From Prevotella sp. (lineage in GTDB: Bacteria > Bacteroidota > Bacteroidia > Bacteroidales > Bacteroidaceae), in the NCBI GenBank assembly GCA_022773395.1, contig JALFBL010000039.1, positions 1-38,125 on the forward strand: a stretch of DNA of 38,125 bases, given 5' to 3'. Both the position numbers and the translations under genes were made by a program. Shown here one piece after another: positions 23,973 to 32,667 of this stretch. How positions within the stretch are numbered: position 1 is the stretch's first letter; every line of letters begins with the position of its first letter. Below the pieces are notes generated by a model. The model was not told the origin of the DNA. It saw only the letters and a program-made list of their open reading frames with translations, and searched no databases.

Positions 23973-24749
23973 ATGCAGATATTACTGGCATGTGCTAAGG
24001 ATATGGCAACCGTGAACGGCGGTGCTGCTCACGGGGAAAGTATGCCTCTGTTTGAGGCTGAGGCACGGAAAATAGCGTTGCAGATGATGGAGTACGATGT
24101 GGAGGAATTGCAGGAAATGATGAAAATCAACCGGCGGTTGGCATCGCTCAACTATCTGCGCTACCATTCGTTCATGGAACCCGAACCCAAAGCGGCGGCC
24201 GTTCTTTCGTACACGGGTATGGCCTACAGGCATTTGGATGCGGCGACTTTGAACAAGAAACAACTGGATTTTGCCCAAAGACACTTGTGGATCACCTCTT
24301 TTCTCTATGGTTTGCTGAGGCCGTTGGACAGCATCAAGAACTATCGGCTGGAAGGCTACGTGCGCTTGCCCGGGAACAACGACATGCGGATGTTCGACTA
24401 TTGGAAACCCTTGCTTACCGATGTGCTGATTGACAGTGTAAAAGCCGATGGAGGCGTTCTGCTGAACGTGGCAAGCGAAGAAATGAAGGGTTTGTTCGAC
24501 TGGAAACGGGTGAAAGAGGAAGTGAGGAGCATAGAGCCTGAATTTGTGGTGCAGAAAGGCGGAAAACTGAAAACCGTTGTTGTGTATGCCAAAATGTGCC
24601 GCGGTGCCATGGCGAGATTCGTGATTGACAACGCCATTGGAAATGCGGACGACATCAAGGCCTTTGAATATCAGGAATTCAGATACTGTGCACAGGAGAG
24701 CAGTGACGACAAGCCGGTGTTCATTCTGGCTTCTTCTCAGCAACGGTAG
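23973..24749 (+). CDS. yaaA: YaaA (UPF0246) peroxide-stress protein
   Basis: A 258-residue cytoplasmic protein of the YaaA family, which in E. coli limits damage from hydrogen peroxide by lowering free intracellular iron. Recognisable segments are MQILLACAKDM at the start, LSYTGMAYRHLDA, FLYGLLRPLDSIKNYRLEGYVRLPG (the family signature) and VVYAKMCRGAMARFVI. Length is normal. An AGGAAG ribosome-binding site lies upstream of the ATG, unusual among its neighbours. Its last 29 bp overlap the 3' end of the convergent DUF389 gene, so the two mRNAs would be complementary there. Confidence 0.93.
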   Translation: MQILLACAKDMATVNGGAAHGESMPLFEAEARKIALQMMEYDVEELQEMMKINRRLASLNYLRYHSFMEPEPKAAAVLSYTGMAYRHLDAATLNKKQLDFAQRHLWITSFLYGLLRPLDSIKNYRLEGYVRLPGNNDMRMFDYWKPLLTDVLIDSVKADGGVLLNVASEEMKGLFDWKRVKEEVRSIEPEFVVQKGGKLKTVVVYAKMCRGAMARFVIDNAIGNADDIKAFEYQEFRYCAQESSDDKPVFILASSQQR

Positions 24750-26094
24750 TGACAATGCGAATGCTGTCGGTCAGGCTTCTTGACACCAGCCAGTCGTGCA
24801 GCTTCTTGTTTTCGGCACCGCTCAGCAGGATTCCCTTTTTCACTCCCACTATTGCGAGTACGAAACTCTTGGTGGAGGTGGTATCGGTTCTGGCTTCGGT
24901 CATGTGTGCTATGCTGATGGTTTGGACGGAAGGGAAGAGCACTTTCAGTTCTCCCCTTATCTCATTTCCCAAATTTTCGTAGCGTCTGTAATTGGCAAGC
25001 TCTTTCTCCAAGGCGTGAATATACTGCGATTGCTCCAAGAGTTGCTGTGAACTATTCGGATGGTTGTTGGCCAGATTGTTCAGTTTGTCGTTCAGCGACA
25101 GAATGCTGTCCGACTGTACACCTTGTATCACCAGCAGTTTATAGCCGTTCAGCCTGTAGTTGCCCAACGACTTTTGGGCTTTGTCAATCATGCTGTTTGT
25201 AATTTCCTTTCCAACGGCTACGATTTTCAATGTATGGCTGTCTTCATCGGCGGTGTGCGAGATGATTTGCGTGCCCCGGAAAGAGAGTTCTTCCTTGATG
25301 AAACTTTGTACGTTCGATTGGAATATGCTTTCACGTATGATGTTCGTGGTCATGTAGGCAGCGGGCAGCATGGTCAGGATGACAATGATGAAAATGTATT
25401 TTCTTACTTTTACGTATGTGCTCCTGTTGATGAACACCTTTCGTTTGAACTGCAGCAGTCTTACGCCTACGAATGTGGCCAGGCAGATGAACACCGTATT
25501 GATGAAAAACAGGTAGAACGCTCCGAAAAAGTAGGAGAGGTTGCCCGTGGCAATGCCGAATCCTGCCGTACAGAGAGGCGGCATGAGGGCTGTGGCAATG
25601 GCTACACCTGGAATCACGTTGCCTTTTCCCTTGGTGGCCAATGCGAGGATGCCCGCAGCACCTCCGGCAAGGGCAATCAGCACGTCGTAGAGTGTGGGAG
25701 AGGTGCGCGCCAGCAGTTCCGATTGGGCTTCGGTAAGGGGCGTGATGAGGAAATAGGCCGATGCCGTGACCACACTGATGAGTGTTGCCACAAGATAGTT
25801 CTTTGCCGATTGTTTCAGTAGGTCAAGGTCGTTGATGCCCACGGCAAGTCCCATGCCGATGATGGGGCCCATCAAGGGCGAAATGAGCATGGCGCCTATA
25901 ATTACTGCAGTTGAATTGACGTTCAATCCCAACGAGGCAATGAGTATCGCAAAAATCAGCACCCACAGGTTGGCTCCGTGGAAAGACACGCTGTGGGTGA
26001 TGGCTGCGATGGTCTCTTCCTCTTTTTCCTTGTCGGGCAAGGCGTTGAAATATCCTTTCAGGTTCTTGGTTGCATTTTTAATTTCCGTATTCAT
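24721..26094 (-). CDS. DUF389 (TIGR00341-type) multi-pass membrane protein
   Basis: A 457-residue inner-membrane protein. About six hydrophobic helices in the first 270 residues include the conserved NSTAVIIGAMLISPLMGPIIGMGLA and GVAIATALMPPLCTAGFG segments of DUF389. A soluble C-terminal half with a predicted coiled coil (SSQQLLEQSQYIHALEKELANYRRY) follows. Its function is not established; relatives are annotated only as uncharacterised hydrophobic proteins. The frame is open to 26211, but the ATG at 26094 gives the family N-terminus and lies just downstream of a -7 box. It converges with and overlaps yaaA by 29 bp. Confidence 0.85.
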   Translation of the reverse strand: MNTEIKNATKNLKGYFNALPDKEKEEETIAAITHSVSFHGANLWVLIFAILIASLGLNVNSTAVIIGAMLISPLMGPIIGMGLAVGINDLDLLKQSAKNYLVATLISVVTASAYFLITPLTEAQSELLARTSPTLYDVLIALAGGAAGILALATKGKGNVIPGVAIATALMPPLCTAGFGIATGNLSYFFGAFYLFFINTVFICLATFVGVRLLQFKRKVFINRSTYVKVRKYIFIIVILTMLPAAYMTTNIIRESIFQSNVQSFIKEELSFRGTQIISHTADEDSHTLKIVAVGKEITNSMIDKAQKSLGNYRLNGYKLLVIQGVQSDSILSLNDKLNNLANNHPNSSQQLLEQSQYIHALEKELANYRRYENLGNEIRGELKVLFPSVQTISIAHMTEARTDTTSTKSFVLAIVGVKKGILLSGAENKKLHDWLVSRSLTDSIRIVTTVAEKKPE

Positions 26095-26112
26095 GAGCAC
26101 AATTGTGTTTTG

Positions 26113-26120
26113 CAAAGTTA
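26113..26120 (-). promoter_or_regulatory. -7 box for the DUF389 gene
   Basis: The minus strand reads TAACTTTG followed by CA, 19 nt upstream of the ATG at 26094. No -33 TTG at 20 nt. Confidence 0.5.
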
Positions 26121-26326
26121 GCCAAAGAAACATACCGTATTCCAGACCATACGCTACAAAGATACAATTTTTCCCGATATTCAAGTGGATTTTCCACAAC
26201 TTTTCCAGCAAACAGGCTGCTGTTTACATCTTTTTTCCAGTGTCCCCGTTCTTTTTGACGGATAATATGATCCTTGAACGGTCTGTTGCGCTTTTTCCTT
26301 AAAGAAACGGACTTGTGTCTTTCCTC

Positions 26327-26349
26327 TAAAGAAAAATGTATTTTCTTTA
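26327..26349. repeat. 9-bp A/T-rich hairpin upstream of dnaG
   Basis: TAAAGAAAA at 26327-26335 pairs perfectly with 26341-26349 around a 5-nt loop. It lies about 33 nt upstream of the dnaG -7 box and could be an operator; no terminator role is needed there. Confidence 0.4.
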
Positions 26350-26381
26350 TCCCTACAGGCTTATATATCGCAATTTTTATG

Positions 26382-26389
26382 TAAATTTG
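26382..26389 (+). promoter_or_regulatory. -7 box for dnaG
   Basis: TAAATTTG, an exact TAnnTTTG match 74 nt upstream of the dnaG ATG. Confidence 0.5.
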
Positions 26390-26462
26390 CCATTGCAAAG
26401 TCGGGAGATGATGATGGGCGAGCCTTATCAACTCCTGTCGGTTTGTCCTATTGAGCGAGAAT

Positions 26463-28439
26463 ATGATAGACAGAGCCACCATTGACCGGATTATGGATGC
26501 CGCCAACATTGTTGATGTGGTGTCTGAGTATGTCACGCTGAAGAAAAGCGGGGCAAACTATAAGGGGCTATGCCCTTTCCACAACGAGCGCACCCCGTCG
26601 TTCTATGTTTCTCCAGCTCGCGGCATCTGCAAATGTTTTTCTTGCGGAAAGGGAGGAAATCCTGTCGGTTTCGTCATGGAACAGGAGCAGATGACCTATC
26701 CGGAAGCCTTGCGGTGGCTTGCCAAGAAATACAACATTGAGATTCACGAACGCGAACTGAGCAATGAGGAAAAGGAGGCGGAAAGCAAGCGTGAGAGCAT
26801 GTTCATCGTGAATGAATGGGCTGCCGACTATTTTGAGGAGCTTCTGCATCACCATGAGGACGGTAGGGCTTTCGGTATGCCGTATTTCCGCTCGCGCGGC
26901 ATCCGCGACGACATCGTGAAGAAATTCCGCTTGGGCTATGACCTGCGCAATGGGTATGCACTTCCGCAAAAGGCTTTGTCGAAAGGATATAAGGAGGAGT
27001 TCTTGTTGGAAACAGGAATTTGCTATAAGCGTGAGAACGATGGGAAGGTGGTGGATCGTTTTGCCGGTCGTGTGATGTTTCCATGGATAGCCATGAGCGG
27101 AAAGGTGGTGGGATTCGGAGGTAGAAAACTCGACCAGGCCACGAAAGGCGTGCAGCAGAAATACGTGAACTCGCCCGACAGTGAAATATACCATAAGGAA
27201 AAACAACTCTACGGAATATTCCAGGCGAAAAAGGCCATTGCCAGGGAAAACTGCGTGTACATGGTGGAAGGATATACCGATGTGATTTCCATGCACCAGT
27301 GCGGACTTGAAAATGTGGTGGCCAACTCTGGAACAGCACTTAGCGTTCATCAAATCAGGATGCTGCATCGTTTTACTTCCAACATTGTGTTGCTCTATGA
27401 CGGTGACGAGGCCGGAATCCATGCTGCCATGAGGGGAACGGACATGCTGTTGGAAGAGGGAATGAACGTGAAAGTTCTATTGTTGCCTGATGGCGATGAT
27501 CCCGACAGTTTTGCCCGTAAACACTCGGCAGAAGACTTCAGGCAGTACATTGAAGACCACAAGGCAGATTTCATTCAGTTCAAGAGCGATTTGCTGTTGA
27601 GGGGCGTCACCGATCCCATCAAGCGCTCGGAAGCCATTAACTCGATAGTGAAGAGCGTGAGCGTGATTCCCGACCAGATCGTGAGGGCAACCTATTTGAC
27701 GGACTGCTCGCACCGCCTTGGCATCAATGAGGCCACGCTGATTTCCACCATGAACAAGATGATACGCGGTGAGAAGGAACAGAAAGCCAAGGAGGCCAGG
27801 AGGGAGGCTGACCGCGAGTATTCGATGAAAGACGTCTCGCAAGATGCAGCGGCTTCTCATGCAGGCGTGCCCGCTCCGTTGCGTCCGGCAACGCCCATGC
27901 AGCAGGCGTCAATGGTGGAAAACATGTTGGTGAAAATGATTATCAGACATGGGGATGAGGTGATTTATGAGAACTTGGAAACTGAGGACGGGGAAAAAAT
28001 AAACCTTACGGTGGCTCAATATGTGGACTACGATTTTGGAACAGATGGACTTTCTTTTGCCACCCCTATATATAATAAGGTGTTGGAAGAGGCCGTGGAA
28101 GGTTCGGGGAAAGAGGGGTTCAAGGCTGCCGATTATTTCACGCGCCATCCAGATGTGGCCATCAGCAACCTTGCTGCAGAAATGGTATTGGATCCGGTGC
28201 AGTTGAGCAAAAGCCTGCAAATGCAGAAGGAAGACGGTGCACTGCGCAATCAAGTGGAACATTTGGTGCTCGATTTCCGTATGGATTATGTGGAAGAAAG
28301 GCTCAGGGAACTGCAAAGGGAAATCTCGCTTTCCGTGAACGATACCGGCCGCATGATGCAGCTGATGGCTGAGTATAAAGAAATGCAGGTGACTCGCAAT
28401 AAGATGGCAAAACTGCTGGGAAGCAACATCATTGTGTAA
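26463..28439 (+). CDS. dnaG: DNA primase
   Basis: A 658-residue bacterial primase that lays RNA primers at the replication fork with the DnaB helicase. The N-terminal zinc-binding domain has CPFH and CFSC (C37, H40, C58, C61). The core has KKFRLGYD and VVGFGGRKL, and the TOPRIM domain shows VEGYTDV (E269) and LLYDGDEAG (D313, D315) for metal binding. The C-terminal helicase-interaction region from about 430 is poorly conserved, with a charged stretch at 445-465. The ATG at 26463 (MIDRATIDRIMDAAN) is the family start; a TTG 12 nt upstream is less likely. The cardiolipin synthase gene follows after 16 bp. Confidence 0.96.
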   Translation: MIDRATIDRIMDAANIVDVVSEYVTLKKSGANYKGLCPFHNERTPSFYVSPARGICKCFSCGKGGNPVGFVMEQEQMTYPEALRWLAKKYNIEIHERELSNEEKEAESKRESMFIVNEWAADYFEELLHHHEDGRAFGMPYFRSRGIRDDIVKKFRLGYDLRNGYALPQKALSKGYKEEFLLETGICYKRENDGKVVDRFAGRVMFPWIAMSGKVVGFGGRKLDQATKGVQQKYVNSPDSEIYHKEKQLYGIFQAKKAIARENCVYMVEGYTDVISMHQCGLENVVANSGTALSVHQIRMLHRFTSNIVLLYDGDEAGIHAAMRGTDMLLEEGMNVKVLLLPDGDDPDSFARKHSAEDFRQYIEDHKADFIQFKSDLLLRGVTDPIKRSEAINSIVKSVSVIPDQIVRATYLTDCSHRLGINEATLISTMNKMIRGEKEQKAKEARREADREYSMKDVSQDAAASHAGVPAPLRPATPMQQASMVENMLVKMIIRHGDEVIYENLETEDGEKINLTVAQYVDYDFGTDGLSFATPIYNKVLEEAVEGSGKEGFKAADYFTRHPDVAISNLAAEMVLDPVQLSKSLQMQKEDGALRNQVEHLVLDFRMDYVEERLRELQREISLSVNDTGRMMQLMAEYKEMQVTRNKMAKLLGSNIIV

Positions 28440-28455
28440 AGAAAGGGGAAAAAGA

Positions 28456-29916
28456 ATGATTTACGTCAATTGGCTGCTGCTGATCGTCTATGTGCTTGCT
28501 GTTGTGGGCACGATGATGACGGTGCTGATGGATAACCGTCAGCCGTCAAAGACCATGGCGTGGATGCTCGTGCTGGTGTTTGTGCCGGTGGTGGGCATTG
28601 TGCTGTATTTCTTTTTCGGACAGAACACCCGTAAGGAACGGTTGATTTCGCAGCAGAGCCTTGACCAGCTTACCAAACGGTCGATGCTCGAGTTTGTAGA
28701 GCAGGAAGACCTTGTGCTTCCCAAGGAATACCAAACGCTCATACGGTTGTTTGCCAATCAGAACTGGGCGCTTCCTTTCAAAGACAATGAGGTGGACATT
28801 TATACCGACGGGTACGGATTCTTTCATGCTCTGCTGCACGGTATAGCGCATGCCCGGCATCACATACATCTTGAATCCTACATATTCGAGGACGACGCTT
28901 TGGGGTATATGGTGGCCGATGCTCTGATAGAAAAGTCGAAAGAGGGCGTGGAAGTGAGGATTGTCTATGACGACGTGGGGTGTTGGAATGTGAAGAGCGC
29001 TTTCTTTGAAAGAATGCGTGATGCGGGAATAGAAGTGCATGCTTTCATGCCTGTCAAGTTTCCTGCATTTACCGGGAAGGTGAACTATCGCAACCACCGC
29101 AAATTGTGTGTAATTGATGGTGCAGTGGGTTTTATAGGTGGCATGAACATTGCCAGTCGCTATGTGAAGGGGCGGCATGGAGGTTGTTGGCGAGACACCC
29201 ATCTGCGCATACGGGGCGGTGCCGTATATGGAATACAGCGCACTTTCTTGGTGGATTGGTATTTTGTGGACCGGACACTTGTGACCAACCGTCGCTATTA
29301 TCCCGATTTCATTCGCCATCAGGATAACGTGTGTGCGGTTGACAGAGGCGTTGTTCCTGTGAACAACTGTGTGGTGCAGATCGTGACGAGCAGTCCGGTT
29401 TCCCAATGGCCGGACATTATGCAAGGTTATGTGCGTATCCTTTTGGAGGCCAAGAAGTACGTCTATATGGAGACTCCTTATTTCCTGCCCACAGAGCCTG
29501 TTCTTTTTGCCATGCGAACGGCGGCTTTGGGAGGAGTGGACATTCGGCTGATGATACCTTGCATGACCGATGCCCGGTTTGTGGAGTGGGCCAGTAAAAG
29601 TTATGTGCGGCAGACGGTGGAAGCCGGTGTAAAAGTGTATCTTTACAAGGCGGGATTCAACCACAGCAAACTGTTGGTGGCCGATGACATGCTTTGTACT
29701 TGCGGAAGCACCAACGTGGATTTTCGTAGTTTTGAAAATAACTTTGAAAGTAATGCCTTTATCTACGACCGTGACATGGCCTTGCGCATGAAGCAGGTGA
29801 TATTGGAGGATTTCAGGCACTGTGTCTCGTTGGACGATGAGAAAGATTTCATCCGCAGTCCGTTCCTCAACCGTTTGTGGGAATCATCGCTCCGGCTTTT
29901 GTCGCCTCTGCTTTGA
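28456..29916 (+). CDS. cls: cardiolipin synthase (phospholipase D family)
   Basis: A 486-residue membrane enzyme that joins phosphatidylglycerol molecules into cardiolipin. Two N-terminal transmembrane helices (about 5-25 and 35-54) are followed by two phospholipase D domains with HKD motifs: NHRKLCVIDGAVGFIGG (H214, K216, D221) and NHSKLLVADDMLCTCGSTN (H403, K405, D410). Length is typical of bacterial Cls. The ATG at 28456 has an AAAGGGGA-type ribosome-binding site; a TTG at 28432 would overlap dnaG and is unlikely. It is probably cotranscribed with dnaG. It ends 52 bp from the convergent rsmD, with no clear terminator. Confidence 0.94.
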   Translation: MIYVNWLLLIVYVLAVVGTMMTVLMDNRQPSKTMAWMLVLVFVPVVGIVLYFFFGQNTRKERLISQQSLDQLTKRSMLEFVEQEDLVLPKEYQTLIRLFANQNWALPFKDNEVDIYTDGYGFFHALLHGIAHARHHIHLESYIFEDDALGYMVADALIEKSKEGVEVRIVYDDVGCWNVKSAFFERMRDAGIEVHAFMPVKFPAFTGKVNYRNHRKLCVIDGAVGFIGGMNIASRYVKGRHGGCWRDTHLRIRGGAVYGIQRTFLVDWYFVDRTLVTNRRYYPDFIRHQDNVCAVDRGVVPVNNCVVQIVTSSPVSQWPDIMQGYVRILLEAKKYVYMETPYFLPTEPVLFAMRTAALGGVDIRLMIPCMTDARFVEWASKSYVRQTVEAGVKVYLYKAGFNHSKLLVADDMLCTCGSTNVDFRSFENNFESNAFIYDRDMALRMKQVILEDFRHCVSLDDEKDFIRSPFLNRLWESSLRLLSPLL

Positions 29917-29968
29917 CAGGGAGCATAGACAATCCGGGAAATCCGTTTTTTAGTCTGTCTCCTCTCTG

Positions 29969-30544
29969 TTACAGTCCTGTAGTTTCCTGTTTTTCTGAGG
30001 AATGCTCCTGCTGTGAACGGAAAAGAGAGAAGTTTACACTTCCATAAGCGCGGCGCTCCACAAAGTGTGGGTGCTGCGAAAAGTCATTCCCTTTTCCATG
30101 TTCGAAGACAAAGATGCCTCCATCTTTCAACAGGTTGTATTGGAAAACAAGGTCGGGGATGATTTCCAGTTTGGGCAAGGCGTATGGCGGGTCAGCGAAA
30201 ATGAAGTCGAACTGTCTGTGACAACTTTTCATAAAGCGGAACACATCTCCCCGAATAGGCATGCAGGCATCGGTGCCCAATTTTTTCACGCATTGCAGGA
30301 TAAAGGAGAAATGTTCACGGTCGGCTTCCACGCTTACCACCTCGGCACATCCTCTCGACGCCAGTTCCAGCGAAATGCTGCCCGTGCCGGAAAACAAGTC
30401 GAGTGCTGTGGCATCTTCAAAGTCGATGTATCTGTTGAGGACGTTGAAAATGTTTTCTTTGGCAAAGTCGGTGGTGGGGCGTGCCTTGAACGAGCGTGGA
30501 ATGTCAAAATGCCTGCCTTTGTATGTGCCTGTGATAATTCTCAT
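29969..30544 (-). CDS. rsmD: 16S rRNA (guanine966-N2)-methyltransferase
   Basis: A 191-residue SAM-dependent methyltransferase modifying G966 of 16S rRNA. The start MRIITGTYKGRHFDIP is a family hallmark. Then come RPTTDFAKENIFNVL, the SAM-binding LDLFSGTGSISLE (about 48-60), and the catalytic FADPPY (about 116-121). It is the last gene of a minus-strand set with DUF3822 upstream (55-bp gap), an order I recognise from other Bacteroidota. Its C-terminal tail (SEKQETTGL) is slightly longer than usual. Confidence 0.94.
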   Translation of the reverse strand: MRIITGTYKGRHFDIPRSFKARPTTDFAKENIFNVLNRYIDFEDATALDLFSGTGSISLELASRGCAEVVSVEADREHFSFILQCVKKLGTDACMPIRGDVFRFMKSCHRQFDFIFADPPYALPKLEIIPDLVFQYNLLKDGGIFVFEHGKGNDFSQHPHFVERRAYGSVNFSLFRSQQEHSSEKQETTGL

Positions 30545-30599
30545 TGTTGGAATAAATGTTGTTTATGGATGGGTGTAAATGTCAAGTCGGCAATATCCT

Positions 30600-31397
30600 T
30601 TAATGGATGGAACGTACGAAATGCGTAATCAAATCGTAGGGAAATCCTTTGATTTGGGTGATGGGTGCCCGGTTGAGGTCGGCCGTAGGGTTGATGGCGT
30701 AAACGTTGTGCAGGAATTTTCGCAATTCTTCCAGCATCGTTTCTTTTTCCGGTATGTTGCCCACGATGTGCAATTCGTCCTTGTTCTGGTCCATGTTCAG
30801 CATTTTCCAGACACTTAGCAGAAAATAAACGGCATCCTGCACGCGGGTGGTTGAGTAGCTGTTGCAGAATTTGAACCTGTTTTTCTGGAAGGCCACAATC
30901 TCCAATTTCTTGTCGTGGAAGTAGCCGTACAGTTTCTGCCGTGCCCCGTTGAAACTTCTGCGATGAAGTGCGGCCCATACCGAGGTGCACACATGGCCGT
31001 ATTTTGCATCGCTGAAATGGTCGTCCACCACCAATTTCAGGTCTTTGTTGATGGAAAAGACGGCCACTGCGTTCAAGGCAGGTATCACTTGCGCCAGAAC
31101 CACGTCGTTGGCATGCCCCGTTATGGTGTGGCGGTATTGTACTTCCTGTTCACTTTCACTGTATTCCTCGATGGGAACCATCAGCACGGGCGAATCTACC
31201 AATACCATGGCGCGTTGCCCCGCCCTTTCCCTGGTATTGCCAGTTTTGAATGCCTCCCTCAAATTGGCAGCCATCGACATTCCGCTTCTTACTGTGTACG
31301 GTTCGAAAGCCACCTGCTGCTCGGTGGCAGGGACTAGTGTGGAGAACGACAGAGAGTCGCCGCCCACCCGTATCACCAATCTCGGGTGCTTTGTCAT
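30600..31397 (-). CDS. DUF3822 family protein
   Basis: A 265-residue protein of the Bacteroidota-specific DUF3822 family, a group with an actin/ASKHA-like fold and unknown role, often found next to rsmD as here. Segments supporting this are LVIRVGGDSLSFSTL at the start, ALNAVAVFSINKDLKLVVDDHF, GYFHDKKLEIVAFQKNRFKFCN and the VQDAVYFLLSVWKMLNMDQ helix. No signal peptide or membrane helix is seen. The ATG at 31397 begins 4 bp after the stop of the upstream gene; alternatives at 31421 and 31427 would overlap that gene by about 20-26 bp and cannot be excluded. Confidence 0.82.
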   Translation of the reverse strand: MTKHPRLVIRVGGDSLSFSTLVPATEQQVAFEPYTVRSGMSMAANLREAFKTGNTRERAGQRAMVLVDSPVLMVPIEEYSESEQEVQYRHTITGHANDVVLAQVIPALNAVAVFSINKDLKLVVDDHFSDAKYGHVCTSVWAALHRRSFNGARQKLYGYFHDKKLEIVAFQKNRFKFCNSYSTTRVQDAVYFLLSVWKMLNMDQNKDELHIVGNIPEKETMLEELRKFLHNVYAINPTADLNRAPITQIKGFPYDLITHFVRSIH

Positions 31398-31401
31398 GAT
31401 T

Positions 31402-31878
31402 CTATTCCCAGTTTCCTGCATTGTCATTCGGTGTTGTGATGTCTCCTATTTTCAGTCCGGGGTATCTTCCCGCTTGATATTCTTTTTCCGACAGGTTGAC
31501 GATTTGGTTCTCGTCCAGTCCGGTGAGATAGTCTTCAAAGGGAGCTGCGCATTCCATTAGCGGTTGTTGCTTGCCCGATTCCATCATCTTCACGTCTGCT
31601 TTCAGTTCAAACTTCTTTTTGTCCGAGAAGGGAATGTATTGCAACGAATCGGCAAGCAGTCCGCTGGCAATCAGCGTCTTGAAATCGCCCGTGTATGTGC
31701 CGTGCATCCTTTTGTAAGCCTGCTCCGCCTTCCTTATTTTCAGCAGTCTTTGCTTCACCAAGATTTCCCGCTCCTTCTGTTTCTCCTGAAAACGGATAGG
31801 GGCGGTAATGCTCAAGTAGCATACTGCAGCCACTGCGAGTATGCAGAATGTCAATATATAATTATTTCTCTTTCCCAT
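31402..31878 (-). CDS. single-pass membrane protein, pseudopilin-like N-terminus
   Basis: A 158-residue protein with one N-terminal hydrophobic helix (YILTFCILAVAAVCYLSITAP) followed by a basic/acidic helix (KEREILVKQRLLKIRKAEQAYKRMHGTYTGDFKTLIASGLL). The second part resembles the alpha1 region and following loop of type II pseudopilins, which assign short tasks by size and hydration of a pilin fibre, but no prepilin-peptidase site (G-[F/M]-x4-E) is visible. It is tightly linked to DUF3822. I regard the pilin similarity as suggestive only; function unknown. Confidence 0.6.
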   Translation of the reverse strand: MGKRNNYILTFCILAVAAVCYLSITAPIRFQEKQKEREILVKQRLLKIRKAEQAYKRMHGTYTGDFKTLIASGLLADSLQYIPFSDKKKFELKADVKMMESGKQQPLMECAAPFEDYLTGLDENQIVNLSEKEYQAGRYPGLKIGDITTPNDNAGNWE

Positions 31879-31922
31879 TTTGGCAAGTACTGTTCATTTG
31901 CTCCGCTAGGACGATTCATTTG

Positions 31923-31930
31923 CAAAAATA
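31923..31930 (-). promoter_or_regulatory. -7 box for the 31.9-30.0 kb minus-strand operon
   Basis: The minus strand reads TATTTTTG, an exact TAnnTTTG match 45 nt upstream of the ATG at 31878. No -33 TTG at 20 nt. Confidence 0.45.
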
Positions 31931-31950
31931 CAAAAAACTTTCTATACCGA

Positions 31951-32667
31951 TGGTAGTTTATGGGAAAAAAGGACAAACTGTATAGGAACGCAAAGAAAAC
32001 TTGTCTTGTTCTTTTGCACGGCAGAAAATCTTTTCTACAGAAAATCTGTAAGTTTGTAGTCAAAAAAATCTTGACGAAATCGTCAATGACAGTCTTTCTC
32101 TCTCATCCACCGTTATGCTGTGGCGCGATTTGAAGGAAGCCCGCAAGGCCGTGGCTATTGACTGCGATGTGGTGCTTACTCTCGGCAAATGCTGCTATTC
32201 GGACTATTGTCAAGATGCTATGCGACAATTTCAAGGACAGGGTGATGGTGGAGATTGACCGTTTGCGCAAGTCGGGCGTGAATGTCTTTGACATTCGCGA
32301 AGAACGGGGCGAACGAGAGGAGAGCAAGCATTCCGTAGAACATTTGGCTTTAGTGGCAGAAGTAACTTGCAATATTCCGCTCCGTGTCCAGTATGCAGCA
32401 TGGTGAAGCATGGATTTGTCTGTCGCGTTGGTCATCTCTGTTTCCTGCGATGGCAGACAATTCGATGAACTTGCCAGCATCCATACCCCCAAGACTTCCA
32501 TGCCTATGGTGACATACCGCGCAATGTGGGTGGTCAGGAAAGGCTTCAGCACGCTATATCAACGTGAAAGCAAGAGCCACTGGACAGTATGATTGGATTT
32601 TTATGGATGAGGTACAGGTGAAATAAGCGTAAACTCAGATTTTTCAATCAATGGATTTCGGCACTCT
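31951..32667. pseudogene. probable decayed coding remnant, unidentified
   Basis: This 717-bp stretch lacks an intact gene, yet from 32115 onward its base composition and codon-like texture resemble coding DNA. On the plus strand one frame reads WRDLKEARKAVAIDCDVV from an ATG at 32115 and stops at 32253-32255. A second frame is open across 32158-32406 (DRVMVEIDRLRKSGVNVFD near its middle) and a third piece runs 32410-32592. This looks like one plus-strand gene broken by at least one frameshift and a stop, but I do not recognise the family and cannot exclude chance. A 16-nt inverted repeat (TTGACG..CGTCAA) lies at 32071-32086. Confidence 0.35.

Larger units (their letters stand above)
26095..26462. 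other. divergent intergenic region between DUF389 and dnaG
   Basis: This 368-bp spacer holds no convincing gene. It contains a minus-strand -7 box at 26113-26120, a plus-strand -7 box at 26382-26389, and an A/T-rich 9-bp perfect hairpin at 26327-26349 (5-nt loop). An open frame on the minus strand (26078-26536) is antisense to the dnaG start and shows no family features. Confidence 0.6.

Noticed and set aside
26078..26536. 152-residue minus-strand open frame upstream of the DUF389 gene
   Set aside because: It overlaps the dnaG start in antisense, spans two predicted promoters and shows no family features.
28546..29820. 424-residue open frame on the minus strand
   Set aside because: It is antisense to the clearly identified cardiolipin synthase and has a His-rich composition typical of shadow frames.
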